From assembly GCA_002897695.1 (NCBI GenBank), contig BDTG01000046.1, positions 1 to 64,000 of the forward strand: 64,000 nucleotides of DNA, given 5' to 3'. Origin of the DNA: a bacterium BMS3Abin14 (GTDB lineage Bacteria; BMS3Abin14). Each line of letters opens with the position of its first letter. The stretch's first letter is position 1. The notes beneath the pieces are model-generated. The model ran no database searches. It worked only from the letters and a program-made list of their open reading frames with translations, and was not told where the DNA came from. Of the stretch, positions 14,609 to 22,684 are shown in pieces. The translations under genes and the position numbers were made by a program.

Positions 14609-15994
14609 ATGGAACATTATGACGCGATAATTATCGGAAGCGGCCAGTCGGGCAACCCCCTGGCCGTAAAGCTGGCAGTCTCTGGATGGAATGTCGCCCT
14701 GGTGGAGAAGGAACACATCGGAGGTTCGTGTGTAAACGTGGGATGCTCACCGACCAAGACCATGGTTGCCAGTGCCAGGGCCGCCTATGTGGCGGGCAGG
14801 GCCGCCGACTACGGGGTCAGCATCGACGGCAGCGTCGGGATGGATATGAGACGGGTCCGCGAGAGAAAACGGGCCATCGTTGATAGCTTCAGCGGCGGGG
14901 ACCAGGCCAAACTGGAACGGAAGGGCGTCCGGATAATATGGGGAGAAGCCGGTTTCACTGGGCCCAGGGAGATCGAGGTGGCCTTAAACGACGGCGGGAC
15001 GGAACGGATCTCCGGGGACAAGATCTTCATAGACACGGGCACACGGCCGGCCATTCCCGAGATCGATGGTCTGGACAGGTGCGCTATTCATGACAACGCG
15101 ACCATCATGGAACTTTCATCCGTCCCGGAACATTTACTGGTCATCGGTGGTGGGTACATAGGGGTCGAGTTTGCCGGGATGTTCAGGAGGTTCGGGGCAA
15201 AGGTCACCATCGTCCACAACTGCGAATACCTTCTGTGCCGGGAGGACCAGGACGTTGGGGAGGCCATACAGGATATTTTTCGCGAGGACGGCATAGAGAT
15301 CATGCTGAATGCCAGGACCTCCTCAGCCACGCAGGATGCCGACGGCACGGTTCACCTCGCGGTCACGACTCCCGACGGTGAGAAAACCATAACGGGCTCG
15401 CACCTGCTCATTTCCGCCGGACGCATCCCCAACACCGACATGCTCAACCTCGAAACCGCTGGATTGAAGGTCGATGACAGGGGCTTTATACCGACGAACG
15501 ACCGCCTGGAGACCGCGGTTCCCGGGATTTACGCCATGGGGGACGTAAAGGGAGGCCCCGCCTTTACCCACATCTCCTACGACGACTACAGGGTTATCCG
15601 GGACAACCTGTTCGGCGGCGGCGGGGCGTCCATAACCGACCGCATGGTACCCTACGTGGTATTCATGGATCCGCAGTTGGGCAGGATAGGGCTGTCGGAA
15701 GTTGCAGCCGCAGAGGCAGGCGTGGAGTTCAACGTGGTGAAGATGCCCATGGCCTATGTGGCACGGGCAATCGAAATGGACGAAACGAGGGGCTTCATGA
15801 AGGCTCTGGTTGATCCAGACTCCGGCAAGATCCTCGGGTTTTCCTGTCTGGGAATGGAGGGAGGAGAGCTGATGGCCGTGGTCCAGGTGGCCATGATGGG
15901 CGGCTTGACATACAGGGATCTGAGAGAGGGGATCTTCGCCCATCCCACCCTCGCCGAATCACTTAACAACCTCTTTTCCCTCGTGGACCAATGA
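14609..15994 (+). CDS. second MerA-like flavoprotein disulfide oxidoreductase
   Basis: 461 residues from the ATG at 14609, chosen because AGGAG lies seven bases upstream; ATGs at 14588 and 14603 are worse placed. FAD domain AIIIGSGQSGNPLAVKLA (7-24), active disulfide GGSCVNVGCSPTK with Cys41 and Cys46, NAD(P) domain LLVIGGGYIGVEFAGMF, and GDVKGGPAFTHISYDDY followed by the interface domain. Ser replaces the usual Asp in GGDC and the P-T-K motif replaces P-S-K, as in many uncharacterised mercuric-reductase-like proteins. No vicinal C-terminal cysteines are present, so the substrate is unknown. It follows glucokinase directly and may be co-transcribed. Confidence 0.8.
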   Translation: MEHYDAIIIGSGQSGNPLAVKLAVSGWNVALVEKEHIGGSCVNVGCSPTKTMVASARAAYVAGRAADYGVSIDGSVGMDMRRVRERKRAIVDSFSGGDQAKLERKGVRIIWGEAGFTGPREIEVALNDGGTERISGDKIFIDTGTRPAIPEIDGLDRCAIHDNATIMELSSVPEHLLVIGGGYIGVEFAGMFRRFGAKVTIVHNCEYLLCREDQDVGEAIQDIFREDGIEIMLNARTSSATQDADGTVHLAVTTPDGEKTITGSHLLISAGRIPNTDMLNLETAGLKVDDRGFIPTNDRLETAVPGIYAMGDVKGGPAFTHISYDDYRVIRDNLFGGGGASITDRMVPYVVFMDPQLGRIGLSEVAAAEAGVEFNVVKMPMAYVARAIEMDETRGFMKALVDPDSGKILGFSCLGMEGGELMAVVQVAMMGGLTYRDLREGIFAHPTLAESLNNLFSLVDQ

Positions 15995-16051
15995 GACCCA
16001 TCGCAATGAGTACCTGTTTTACGACTGGGATCTGAACCGCCGGGGGACGAA

Positions 16052-16864
16052 TTATCGCTCCGTTGCCCCCTCGCCCTGAAGCGCCCTTTCGCCCCGGAAT
16101 CTGGAAATATCGGCATCTCCGGGAAACATCCGTTCTCCTTTCGACAGAACCTTTTCCGCCTCATCCAGACGGTTCTGCCGATCCAGCACCCGGGCAAGAA
16201 GAACTGACGTCTTCCCCCCGATTGGATCGGCGGGATACTCCACAAGCAGCCTCCTCAGGAGGACCTCCGCCCCGGACAGGTCGCCGGCCTTAAAGGCGGA
16301 CTCCGCGCGGGCATAAAGCGCGGACGCCGGAATCCCTGAGGCCGCCCTCGCCTTCCTGTACGATTCTCCGGCTATTTCACCGCCTACAGTCATTTTCGAA
16401 GGGATGGCCGCCGGAGCCTCGTTCCTGTCCATGCCGGATTTCATTTCCACTTTATCCTGTTGAACGGATAAAATCGCCGGTGCGGGGCCGGCTTTTCGGG
16501 TCTTTTCAAAGACCATGTCCGACCCGGGTGGAAGCTTCACCCGATTACCGAGGTAAAGACCCAGGGCGACCACGAAGACCAAAGCAATCGAAACAGCCGG
16601 GACAAACCGTAGAAATACCGGACGGGCCGGGACCTGGACCGACTCCTTCCTCACTGAAACCATGACCCGGCCGGTAAAGGAATCCCAGTACTCCTGTCCC
16701 GGGCCGGGCATATCCACGGCGCTGTCAGCACGAACAAGGTCCGCCAGCATTCCCGAACAGCCGGGACATGCGTTCAGGTGTTCTTCAACCCTGCCGCGTT
16801 CAGACTGCGGGAGCTCCCCGTCGTGGTAGGCCATAAGCTTTCTCCTGACACTGCCGCATCTCAT
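16052..16864 (-). CDS. anti-sigma factor with zinc finger, membrane segment and TPR-like tail
   Basis: 270 residues. The N-terminal zf-HC2 anti-sigma domain has the pattern H14...C33xxC36 in YHDGELPQSERGRVEEHLNACPGCSGML. One membrane segment (FVPAVSIALVFVVALGLYLG, about 86-105) follows. The C-terminal part is outside the membrane and carries helical repeats ASALYARAESAFKAGDLSGAEVLLRRLLVEYPADP resembling TPRs, a plausible sensing region. It overlaps the ECF sigma factor gene by four bases (ATGA), so the two are translationally coupled. It would hold the sigma factor at the membrane until released. Confidence 0.85.
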   Translation of the reverse strand: MRCGSVRRKLMAYHDGELPQSERGRVEEHLNACPGCSGMLADLVRADSAVDMPGPGQEYWDSFTGRVMVSVRKESVQVPARPVFLRFVPAVSIALVFVVALGLYLGNRVKLPPGSDMVFEKTRKAGPAPAILSVQQDKVEMKSGMDRNEAPAAIPSKMTVGGEIAGESYRKARAASGIPASALYARAESAFKAGDLSGAEVLLRRLLVEYPADPIGGKTSVLLARVLDRQNRLDEAEKVLSKGERMFPGDADISRFRGERALQGEGATER

Positions 16865-17436
16865 GTCCCTTCACCTCCCTCAGGCCGGCCCTCTGCCGCC
16901 TGGAGACTACCGAGGACCTTTTCCCTGGCCCTGGACAGCCTCGACATGACTGTTCCTATCCTGACCCCCGTGACCCTGGCGATATCCCTATACGACATGC
17001 CCTCCGCCGCCCTCAGGTGCAGGGTTGTACGAAGCTCGGACGACAGATTCTTCAGGGCCGTCTCAATTCCGCGTCTTGATTCCCGGCCCTCCATCGCCGC
17101 CTCCGGATTTGGGGAAGGGTCCGGATGTTGGGGCGCTTCGCCCGTGGAAAACCTGCGTGCCCTGCCGGCGGCTGCCCGGAGAACGTTGAGGCTTGTGTTG
17201 TGAGCGATCTTCCTGAGCCATGGTCTGAAGGGCCTGGATGCATCGTAAGAGCCCAGTGAGCGGTAAGCACGGATGAAGGTCTCCTGGGCCGCGTCGTCAG
17301 CGTCAGCGTGGCTGCCGGTGACAGCCCTCGCCATCCGGTAGACCGCCGCTCGATGCCGGTTGACCAGTTCCTCGAACGCATCGAGGTCGCCCTCTGCCGC
17401 CAACTCCGCAAGGGCTTCGTCCCTGACTTCCCGCAA
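16861..17436 (-). CDS. ECF-family RNA polymerase sigma factor
   Basis: 191 residues. Sigma region 2 spans about 15-85 (FEELVNRHRAAVYRMARAVTGSHADADDAAQETFIRAYRSL...FRPWLRKIAHN). Region 4 spans about 125-180 (LSSELRTTLHLRAAEGMSYRDIARVTGVRIGTVMSRLSRAREKV). The start codon is TTG at 17436 with GGAGG six bases upstream; no better in-frame ATG exists. It is coupled to the anti-sigma gene and divergent from a secreted VWA protein, an association seen with YfbK-like VWA proteins. The promoter it recognises is not identifiable by eye. Confidence 0.9.
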   Translation of the reverse strand: MREVRDEALAELAAEGDLDAFEELVNRHRAAVYRMARAVTGSHADADDAAQETFIRAYRSLGSYDASRPFRPWLRKIAHNTSLNVLRAAAGRARRFSTGEAPQHPDPSPNPEAAMEGRESRRGIETALKNLSSELRTTLHLRAAEGMSYRDIARVTGVRIGTVMSRLSRAREKVLGSLQAAEGRPEGGEGT

Positions 17437-17489
17437 GCCGATCCTCCCTTCACCTTTTTATACCACATCGGGCCCTGTCTTAAAGGGTC

Positions 17490-17616
17490 GTAAAAAGTCC
17501 ATTCGCGGCTTTTTACTCAACGGAAAGCGAAAAGTGTCATTTTCACTTTCCTCTCAAATCTTCGATTTGGGCGCCCTCCCCGGGCGCATTGATGGACTTT
17601 TACAAAGTCCATCAAT
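17490..17616. repeat. composite palindromic repeat block
   Basis: Three or more hairpins are stacked. 17490-17516 is GTAAAAAGTC/GGCTTTTTAC around CATTCGC, the same element as at 12008-12034. A CAAATC/GATTTG hairpin follows. 17588-17616 is a perfect 13-bp inverted repeat ATTGATGGACTTT/AAAGTCCATCAAT around TAC. The shared word ATGGACTTTT also occurs at 22583-22593. The block lies in the divergent region between the sigma factor and the VWA gene and could contain their promoters. Confidence 0.6.
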
Positions 17617-17755
17617 AGTTTATTCCCCCCGGGAATAAACGGGTACCTGGCCGGGTATAGGGGGTAAAGGGGCTGAAGCCTCCCTTCATTACCCTGAAAC
17701 ACAACAGACAACCACTGCCGCATTGATCGGCAGGGGCACGAAAAGGAGAAATAAA

Positions 17756-19126
17756 ATGGAAGCGAAAATCAAAGGACACAGGTTGTTTTTCGTTCTCTGG
17801 GGCCTGGTGGCTGCCGGAGCCATGGTCTTTCATCTGTTCTCGGCTATCCCGGCCGCAGGTTCGGCCATCGGACTGGAGGTAAAACCCGAGAACCGCACAA
17901 TCCTGGTCCCGGGTAACGGATTGGGAAACATCCTCATCCGCATAACCGCTCCGGATGACCTTCGAAACCCCGACAGGCCCCTCCTGAACCTGACGCTGGT
18001 TCTCGACAAGAGCGGTTCCATGGGGGACCAGGGAAAGATCCGGTTCGCCAGGCTGGCGGCACATCAGCTTATCGATCGCCTTGGACCATCGGACATCCTG
18101 TCCATAGTCACATACGATGACCACGTAAGAATCGTGTCACCTTCAGGGAAAGTCAGGAATCGCGCCCGCCTGCACCGGATCATAGACTCCATATACCCCG
18201 GCGGCAGGACGTACCTGTCCGGAGGCCTGGAGAAGGGGTTTGCGCAAGCAAAAAGGGGCCGCAGGAAAGGCTACGTCAGCCGTATCCTTCTCCTTTCCGA
18301 CGGGCTGGCCAATGTAGGGAACGTGAACAGGGACCTCCTGAGGATAAGGGCCGGCAGCATATCGGAATCGGGTGTGGGTGTCTCCACCTTCGGCGTGGGA
18401 TACGACTTCGATGAGGATCTCCTGGCCTCCCTGGCCACAGGCGGGGGTGGTTCATACTATTACATCGCCGATCCCAGGGACATCGCTGCCGCCCTTTCCA
18501 GGGAATTCCAGATGGCTTCGGCCACGGTCGCTACGGACGTTCAGATAGTCATCCGCCTGCTGGACGGCTGCCGGTTTGACTCCGCCATCGGTCACGAGTG
18601 GAAAAGGAATGGTGACTCGGTGATCATCCGGTTGGGTGATCTGTCCGCCGGTGAAAAGAGAAGCCTCATGGCCAGGGTCAACGTTCCGGGGAGCGAACTC
18701 GGGGAGCAGAGGGTAGCCGACGTGTCGTTGCAATACCGTGACCCTGTGTCTGGACGGATGACCAGGTACGGTCCTCATCGGGTTTCCCTCAAGCTTGTGC
18801 AGGATCCCATGGTCTATAGAAAAAATTTCGACGATAAGGTCCGGGAGGAGGGCGCTGTCCTCCAGTCCAACGCCAGGATGAAGGACGCCGCCGCCAGGGT
18901 GGATCAAGGCGACCGGAAAGGCGCAATCGTCATACTCAAGGAAGCCGCCAAAGCTCTCATGAGCATGCCTGCAACGGAAGCCACCAGAAAGGAGCTCGAA
19001 AAGAACGAATCCTACCAAGACCAGGTCGGGGGAATGGACTCCATGGATGCCGATGAGGTCAAGCAGATGCAAAAGGGCGTGAAATACCGCGCATACCGGG
19101 AGTTGAACGGCCGGGAGTTGAACTGA
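17756..19126 (+). CDS. secreted VWA-domain protein linked to the ECF sigma pair
   Basis: 456 residues from the ATG at 17756 (AAGGAG seven bases upstream). An N-terminal signal or anchor segment (LFFVLWGLVAAGAMVFHLFSAIPAAGSA, about 10-37) precedes a beta-domain. A von Willebrand A domain follows with the metal site DKSGSM near 83-88, the TYLSGGL threonine and the LLLSDGLANVG aspartate. After it lie a beta-rich module and a helical, charged C-terminus (LKEAAKALMSMPATEATRKELEKN). VWA domains bind protein partners through Mg at the MIDAS site. Divergence from the sigma/anti-sigma genes suggests it is part of their regulon or sensing route; that is inference. Confidence 0.8.
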   Translation: MEAKIKGHRLFFVLWGLVAAGAMVFHLFSAIPAAGSAIGLEVKPENRTILVPGNGLGNILIRITAPDDLRNPDRPLLNLTLVLDKSGSMGDQGKIRFARLAAHQLIDRLGPSDILSIVTYDDHVRIVSPSGKVRNRARLHRIIDSIYPGGRTYLSGGLEKGFAQAKRGRRKGYVSRILLLSDGLANVGNVNRDLLRIRAGSISESGVGVSTFGVGYDFDEDLLASLATGGGGSYYYIADPRDIAAALSREFQMASATVATDVQIVIRLLDGCRFDSAIGHEWKRNGDSVIIRLGDLSAGEKRSLMARVNVPGSELGEQRVADVSLQYRDPVSGRMTRYGPHRVSLKLVQDPMVYRKNFDDKVREEGAVLQSNARMKDAAARVDQGDRKGAIVILKEAAKALMSMPATEATRKELEKNESYQDQVGGMDSMDADEVKQMQKGVKYRAYRELNGRELN

Positions 19127-19157
19127 AAGTAGAATAGAAAATCAGAACCCCTTTGAC

Positions 19158-19191
19158 GCCAGACACCGCGAGCGTGCCCACGGTGTCTGGC
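19158..19191. terminator. hairpin after the VWA gene
   Basis: GCCAGACACCG and CGGTGTCTGGC are exact 11-bp inverted repeats with a 12-base loop, 31 bases after the VWA stop codon and before the riboswitch. There is no T-run on the plus strand, so it may be factor-dependent or a barrier rather than a classical intrinsic terminator. Confidence 0.5.
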
Positions 19192-19249
19192 TGATTTACT
19201 TGACAATCCTGCCTTTTCATGCGAGTCACACAACATGGGACAAAGGTTG

Positions 19250-19335
19250 TCCTGCGTTAGGGGTGCTCGGGTTTCCGGGCTGAGAACAGACCCTTACGAA
19301 CCTGATCCGGATAATGCCGGCGAAGGGAAACGGGA
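19250..19335 (+). promoter_or_regulatory. TPP riboswitch (THI element)
   Basis: The thi-box signatures are all present in order: GGGGTGC (19260-19266), GGGCTGAGA (19277-19285), ACCCTTACGAACCTGATCCGG (around 19290-19310), ATAATGCCGGCGAAGGGAA (to about 19329). This aptamer binds thiamine pyrophosphate. It is followed within 35 bases by an intrinsic terminator that ends two bases before thiG, so ligand binding should end transcription of the thiamine operon. Confidence 0.92.
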
Positions 19336-19367
19336 TCAGATACACCGGATCAAAGGTGATTTATTTG

Positions 19368-19398
19368 GCCGCTTCCCGCCGGGGAAGGGGCTTTTTTT
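19368..19398 (+). terminator. riboswitch expression-platform terminator before thiG
   Basis: GCC-G-CTTCCC pairs with GGGAAG-G-GGC around GCCG and is followed by T7 (19392-19398). The purine-rich right arm GGGAAGGGG is also the only candidate ribosome binding site for thiG, so the closed hairpin would block both transcription and translation. Confidence 0.75.
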
Positions 19399-19400
19399 AT

Positions 19401-20171
19401 ATGGACGGACCGCTTGTAATTGGAGATCACACATTTTCCTCCCGCCTGCTGGTGGGAACGGGCAAGTTCTCCTCTCCCGAGGCGATGAGGGACGCTCTGG
19501 ATGCATCGGAAACCGAGATGGTGACCGTAGCCCTCAGACGGGTGGACCTGGCAAATCCCGAGGATAGCATTCTCTCTTTCGTGGATCGGGATCGCTATGT
19601 CCTGCTCCCCAACACCTCGGGGGCGCGGGATGCCGATGAAGCGGTGCGTCTCGCCCGCCTGGCCAGGGCCGCCGGCTGCGGCCCCTACGTCAAGCTGGAG
19701 GTCACACCGGATCCCAATTATCTCCTTCCCGATCCGGTTGAAACCCTCAAAGCCGCAGAGGTCCTGGTAAGGGAAGGGTTCGTGGTCCTTCCGTACATCC
19801 CGGCCGACCCGATACTGGCCAAGCACCTCGAGGAAGCTGGAACTGCCACCGTGATGCCGCTGGGTTCGCCCATCGGGTCCAACCGTGGATTGAGGACCAG
19901 GGATGCCATTGAGATCATCATCGAGATGGTCAACATCCCGGTGGTAGTCGATGCCGGTCTGGGTGCCCCATCCCACGCCGCCGAGGCGATGGAGTTGGGC
20001 GCCGATGCGGTTCTTGTCAACACGGCCATCGCTGTGGCGGGAGATCCCGCCATCATGGCCCGTGCATTCAAAAAGGGTGTTGAGGCGGGAAGAGAGGCTT
20101 ATCTCGCCGGGATGGGCTGTCCAGGTAAAAAAGCGGTGCCCTCCAGCCCTTTAACCGGCTTCCTGAGGTAG
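19401..20171 (+). CDS. thiG: thiazole synthase ThiG
   Basis: 256 residues from the ATG at 19401, right after the riboswitch terminator; the longer upstream frame runs through the riboswitch and is not coding. The TIM-barrel synthase joins deoxyxylulose phosphate, dehydroglycine and ThiS thiocarboxylate into the thiazole ring. Seen: the start [12 protein letters not shown], the loop around [95 protein letters not shown], all highly conserved in ThiG. It is followed by thiH after three bases. Confidence 0.95.
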   Translation: MDGPLVIGDHTFSSRLLVGTGKFSSPEAMRDALDASETEMVTVALRRVDLANPEDSILSFVDRDRYVLLPNTSGARDADEAVRLARLARAAGCGPYVKLEVTPDPNYLLPDPVETLKAAEVLVREGFVVLPYIPADPILAKHLEEAGTATVMPLGSPIGSNRGLRTRDAIEIIIEMVNIPVVVDAGLGAPSHAAEAMELGADAVLVNTAIAVAGDPAIMARAFKKGVEAGREAYLAGMGCPGKKAVPSSPLTGFLR

Positions 20172-20174
20172 AAC

Positions 20175-21287
20175 ATGACATTTTTCGACGAGATGCAGCT
20201 GCACCCGTGGGACCAGGTCGAGAAGGATCTAATGCATCGCACCACAGTGGACGTGGAACGTGCGCTTTCCTCGGACCGGTATGGTCTGAACGATATGATC
20301 AGCCTTCTGTCACCCGCCGCCGATCCCATGATCGAGGAGATCGCCCGGCAGGCGCAGGCCCTCACCAGACAACGATTCGGCAGAACCATGGGGCTTTTCG
20401 CCCCTTTATACCTGTCCAGCAGCTGCACCAACTCCTGCGTTTACTGCAGCTTCAACACGGCCAACCCGATCCGGCGAGTTACTCTCAGCTCCAATCAGGC
20501 AAGATCCGAAGGCGTCTATCTGCACGACCAGGGATTCCGGCACATCCTGCTTGTCTCCGGGGAGGACCGCAAAGCGGCCGGACCCGATTATCTGGTTGAG
20601 GTGGTAAGGCAGCTCAGACCATTGTTCGATTCCATCTCCATTGAAGTCTACCCTATGGAAACGACCGAATACAGGAAACTTGCCGAAAACGGTGTGGATG
20701 GACTGGCCGTCTACCAGGAGACCTACAACACCGTACGTTATGGCAAGGTACACCGGGCCGGCCGAAAGAGGGACTTCCGCTGGAGGCTGGAAACACCGGA
20801 AAGGGGCGGCGAGGCGGGCTTTAGACGCATCGGGCTCGGCGCTCTGCTGGGTTTGAGCGATTGGAGGATCGAGGCCGTATTTCTCGCTCTCCATGCCCGA
20901 TACCTGATGCGCAGGCATTGGAAATCACAGTTGACCATCTCTTTCCCCAGGCTCCGGCCGGCAGTTGGAAGCTATTGTCCACCCTGTCCGGTGACGGATC
21001 GGGACTTTGTCCATATGCTGACCGCGTTTCGCCTCTTCCTTCCTGACGGGGGGCTCGTGCTTTCCACCCGCGAGTCACCCCTTCTGAGGGATCACCTGAT
21101 ATCCCTCGGGGTCACCTCCATGAGCGCCGGGTCCTGTACCGAGCCTGGAGGATACACACAGCACGACGGATCTGAAGGGCAGTTTCAGATATCGGACCAC
21201 CGGAGCCCTGTTGAGATCGCCGAGGTCATACGAAGGCATGGTTATGATCCCATCTGGAAGGACTGGGACGCCGAGTTCGTACGTTAA
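20175..21287 (+). CDS. thiH: 2-iminoacetate synthase ThiH (radical SAM)
   Basis: 370 residues. The radical SAM cluster cysteines are Cys84, Cys88 and Cys91 (CTNSCVYCSFN). ThiH splits tyrosine into p-cresol and dehydroglycine, which ThiG uses; it needs an oxygen-free setting, in line with an anaerobic or microaerobic host. Family landmarks are HILLVSGED, YPMETTEYRKLAENGVDGLAVYQETYN, RIGLGALLGLSDWR, ISFPRLRPA and the C-terminal QFQISDHRS. It lies three bases after thiG and about 68 bases before thiS, in one operon. Confidence 0.95.
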   Translation: MTFFDEMQLHPWDQVEKDLMHRTTVDVERALSSDRYGLNDMISLLSPAADPMIEEIARQAQALTRQRFGRTMGLFAPLYLSSSCTNSCVYCSFNTANPIRRVTLSSNQARSEGVYLHDQGFRHILLVSGEDRKAAGPDYLVEVVRQLRPLFDSISIEVYPMETTEYRKLAENGVDGLAVYQETYNTVRYGKVHRAGRKRDFRWRLETPERGGEAGFRRIGLGALLGLSDWRIEAVFLALHARYLMRRHWKSQLTISFPRLRPAVGSYCPPCPVTDRDFVHMLTAFRLFLPDGGLVLSTRESPLLRDHLISLGVTSMSAGSCTEPGGYTQHDGSEGQFQISDHRSPVEIAEVIRRHGYDPIWKDWDAEFVR

Positions 21288-21355
21288 TATGTGATGGACG
21301 TTTTGCGATGGTATCAAATGAATGCCCGCAAAAGGAGTTCGTAAGGAGAATGACA

Positions 21356-21556
21356 ATGGAGATAGATGTAAATGGTGAGAGACAAACCATGGTGTATCCG
21401 CTGACGGTGGCAGAACTCCTCTGTGAACTTGCCATCGATCCGAAGACTGTGATCGTGGAACGAAACATGAAAATATTGAAACGGGAGGATCACGGGGCTC
21501 AATCTCTTGCAGAGGGTGATGTCCTGGAGATCATTCAGATGGTGTCCGGTGGCTAG
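21356..21556 (+). CDS. thiS: sulfur carrier protein ThiS
   Basis: 66 residues from the ATG at 21356 (AAGGAG seven bases upstream). A ubiquitin-like fold ends in the required Gly-Gly (IIQMVSGG), which is adenylated and thiocarboxylated to carry sulfur to ThiG. The conserved TVAELLCELAID and VIVERNMKILKRE are visible. No thiF adenylyltransferase follows, so activation must rely on an enzyme coded elsewhere. thiE overlaps its 3' end. Confidence 0.9.
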   Translation: MEIDVNGERQTMVYPLTVAELLCELAIDPKTVIVERNMKILKREDHGAQSLAEGDVLEIIQMVSGG

Positions 21557-22211
21557 CGCACGGAGGAGGAAAAGGATTGAGGATTTCCGGGGCATTGATA
21601 TCTATCCGGTGACCTGCGAAAATCTGTCGTCGGGAAGATCCAACATGGAGGTCCTCGACGGGCTGATCAGGGGCGGGGCCCGCATCGTGCAATTGAGAGA
21701 CAAGGATGCCTCAAAAGGTGATCTTTACCAGGTGGCCATGCGCTTCCGTGAAATAACCTCGAAAGCCGGTATCCTGCTGATCATCAACGACCACGTCGAC
21801 ATTGCCCTTGCAGTGGACGCGGACGGCGTTCACCTGGGCCAGGACGATCTGCCGGTGGAAGCGGCACGCCGTATAGGTCCTGACCTTCTCGTGGGAATAT
21901 CAACGCACACACTGGGCGAGGCCTTGGCTGCGCAGTCCAGTGGGGCGGACTACATCAACATCGGTCCCATATTTTACACCGGCACAAAGGGAGGGATCAG
22001 CGATTTCCTGGGACCGGAAGCCATAACCGCAATAGGCAGCGGTCTTGAGATCCCGTTCACCGTCATGGGGGGCATCAAACAAACAAACATTCACGAGGTG
22101 CTCGCACGGGGAGCGAGGCGAATCGCGGTTGTCACTGCTCTGACGCAGGCCACGGACATCGCCGCGGCTGTACGGGCCATGAGGGGCGCCATTTCGAACT
22201 GGAATGGATAG
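21549..22211 (+). CDS. thiE: thiamine phosphate synthase ThiE
   Basis: About 220 residues. The enzyme joins thiazole phosphate and hydroxymethylpyrimidine diphosphate. Seen: YPVT, VQLRDKDASKGDL, IINDHVDIALAVDADGVHLGQDDLP, VGISTHTLGEAL, DYINIGPIFYTGTKGG, FTVMGGIKQTNI, AVVTALTQA. The start is uncertain: I chose GTG at 21549, overlapping the thiS stop, because conserved sequence begins only some 15 codons later; GGAGGAGG at about 21563-21570 could also serve a non-canonical ATT just after it. ThiC and ThiD, which supply the pyrimidine, are absent from the window. Confidence 0.88.
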   Translation: MASARRRKRIEDFRGIDIYPVTCENLSSGRSNMEVLDGLIRGGARIVQLRDKDASKGDLYQVAMRFREITSKAGILLIINDHVDIALAVDADGVHLGQDDLPVEAARRIGPDLLVGISTHTLGEALAAQSSGADYINIGPIFYTGTKGGISDFLGPEAITAIGSGLEIPFTVMGGIKQTNIHEVLARGARRIAVVTALTQATDIAAAVRAMRGAISNWNG

Positions 22212-22291
22212 TGACGCAGATCCACAAATTCGGGAAGCATGAAAACCTGCTCTGACCCCGGATCACCCATCATGCTCTCCCACACTGAAAG

Positions 22292-22537
22292 TCAAGGCGC
22301 CTGACTTTTCAGTTTAAACATCTCCAGTAACCCTTTCAGTATCAGGAGTGCCCATGGAGCGCCGTGTATTATGAAATCGAACCAGTCAAGGGGCCGAACC
22401 AGCTTTCCCCTGACCAGCATCTTAAGCTTCTCCCAGATATGGGGGGGAGCGAAAGGCGCCAGACCCAGCGTCAGGCACACAACAATCAGGATCGTCCAGT
22501 CCAGTTTCGCAAGCCATTGAGTAAATGCATGGAACAT
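22292..22537 (-). CDS. small membrane protein often annotated 'RND transporter'
   Basis: 81 residues from the ATG at 22537 (GGAGG eight bases upstream). Two membrane segments: DWTILIVVCLTLGLAPFAPP (13-32) and FIIHGAPWALLILKGLLEMF (54-73), joined by HIWEKLKMLVRGKLVRPLDWFD. This matches a short protein family carried in databases under the misleading name RND transporter; it has no RND domain. Function unknown. Its stop region overlaps a CTGAAAAGTCA/TGACTTTCAG hairpin (about 22288-22313) that may end both this gene and the thi operon. Confidence 0.6.
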   Translation of the reverse strand: MFHAFTQWLAKLDWTILIVVCLTLGLAPFAPPHIWEKLKMLVRGKLVRPLDWFDFIIHGAPWALLILKGLLEMFKLKSQAP

Positions 22538-22582
22538 GAAAAAACCTCCATTTGAAAAAATTCGGGGAATCAACCTCCTGTC

Positions 22583-22593
22583 TGATGGACTTT
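22583..22593. repeat. solo copy of the ATGGACTTTTTT word
   Basis: TGATGGACTTTTTTCGAG matches the arm of the hairpins at 17588-17616, and a relative (GGACTTTTTTCGAG on the minus strand) lies at 27811-27824. No hairpin forms here. Confidence 0.35.
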
Positions 22594-22684
22594 TTTCGAG
22601 GCTATCGAATTCTTTTACCTTCACCAATTTAAAGGGTCAATCGAAGAATTGTGCTAAACTCTTTTTTTAGGGAGGACATTTTGT

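Noticed and set aside
17588-17616. Intrinsic terminator between sigma factor and VWA gene
   Set aside because: The stem is AT-rich with no T-run after it, and the same word recurs elsewhere; better explained as a dispersed repeat.
22292-22537. RND efflux transporter
   Set aside because: At 81 residues with two helices it cannot be an RND pump; the database name is historical.
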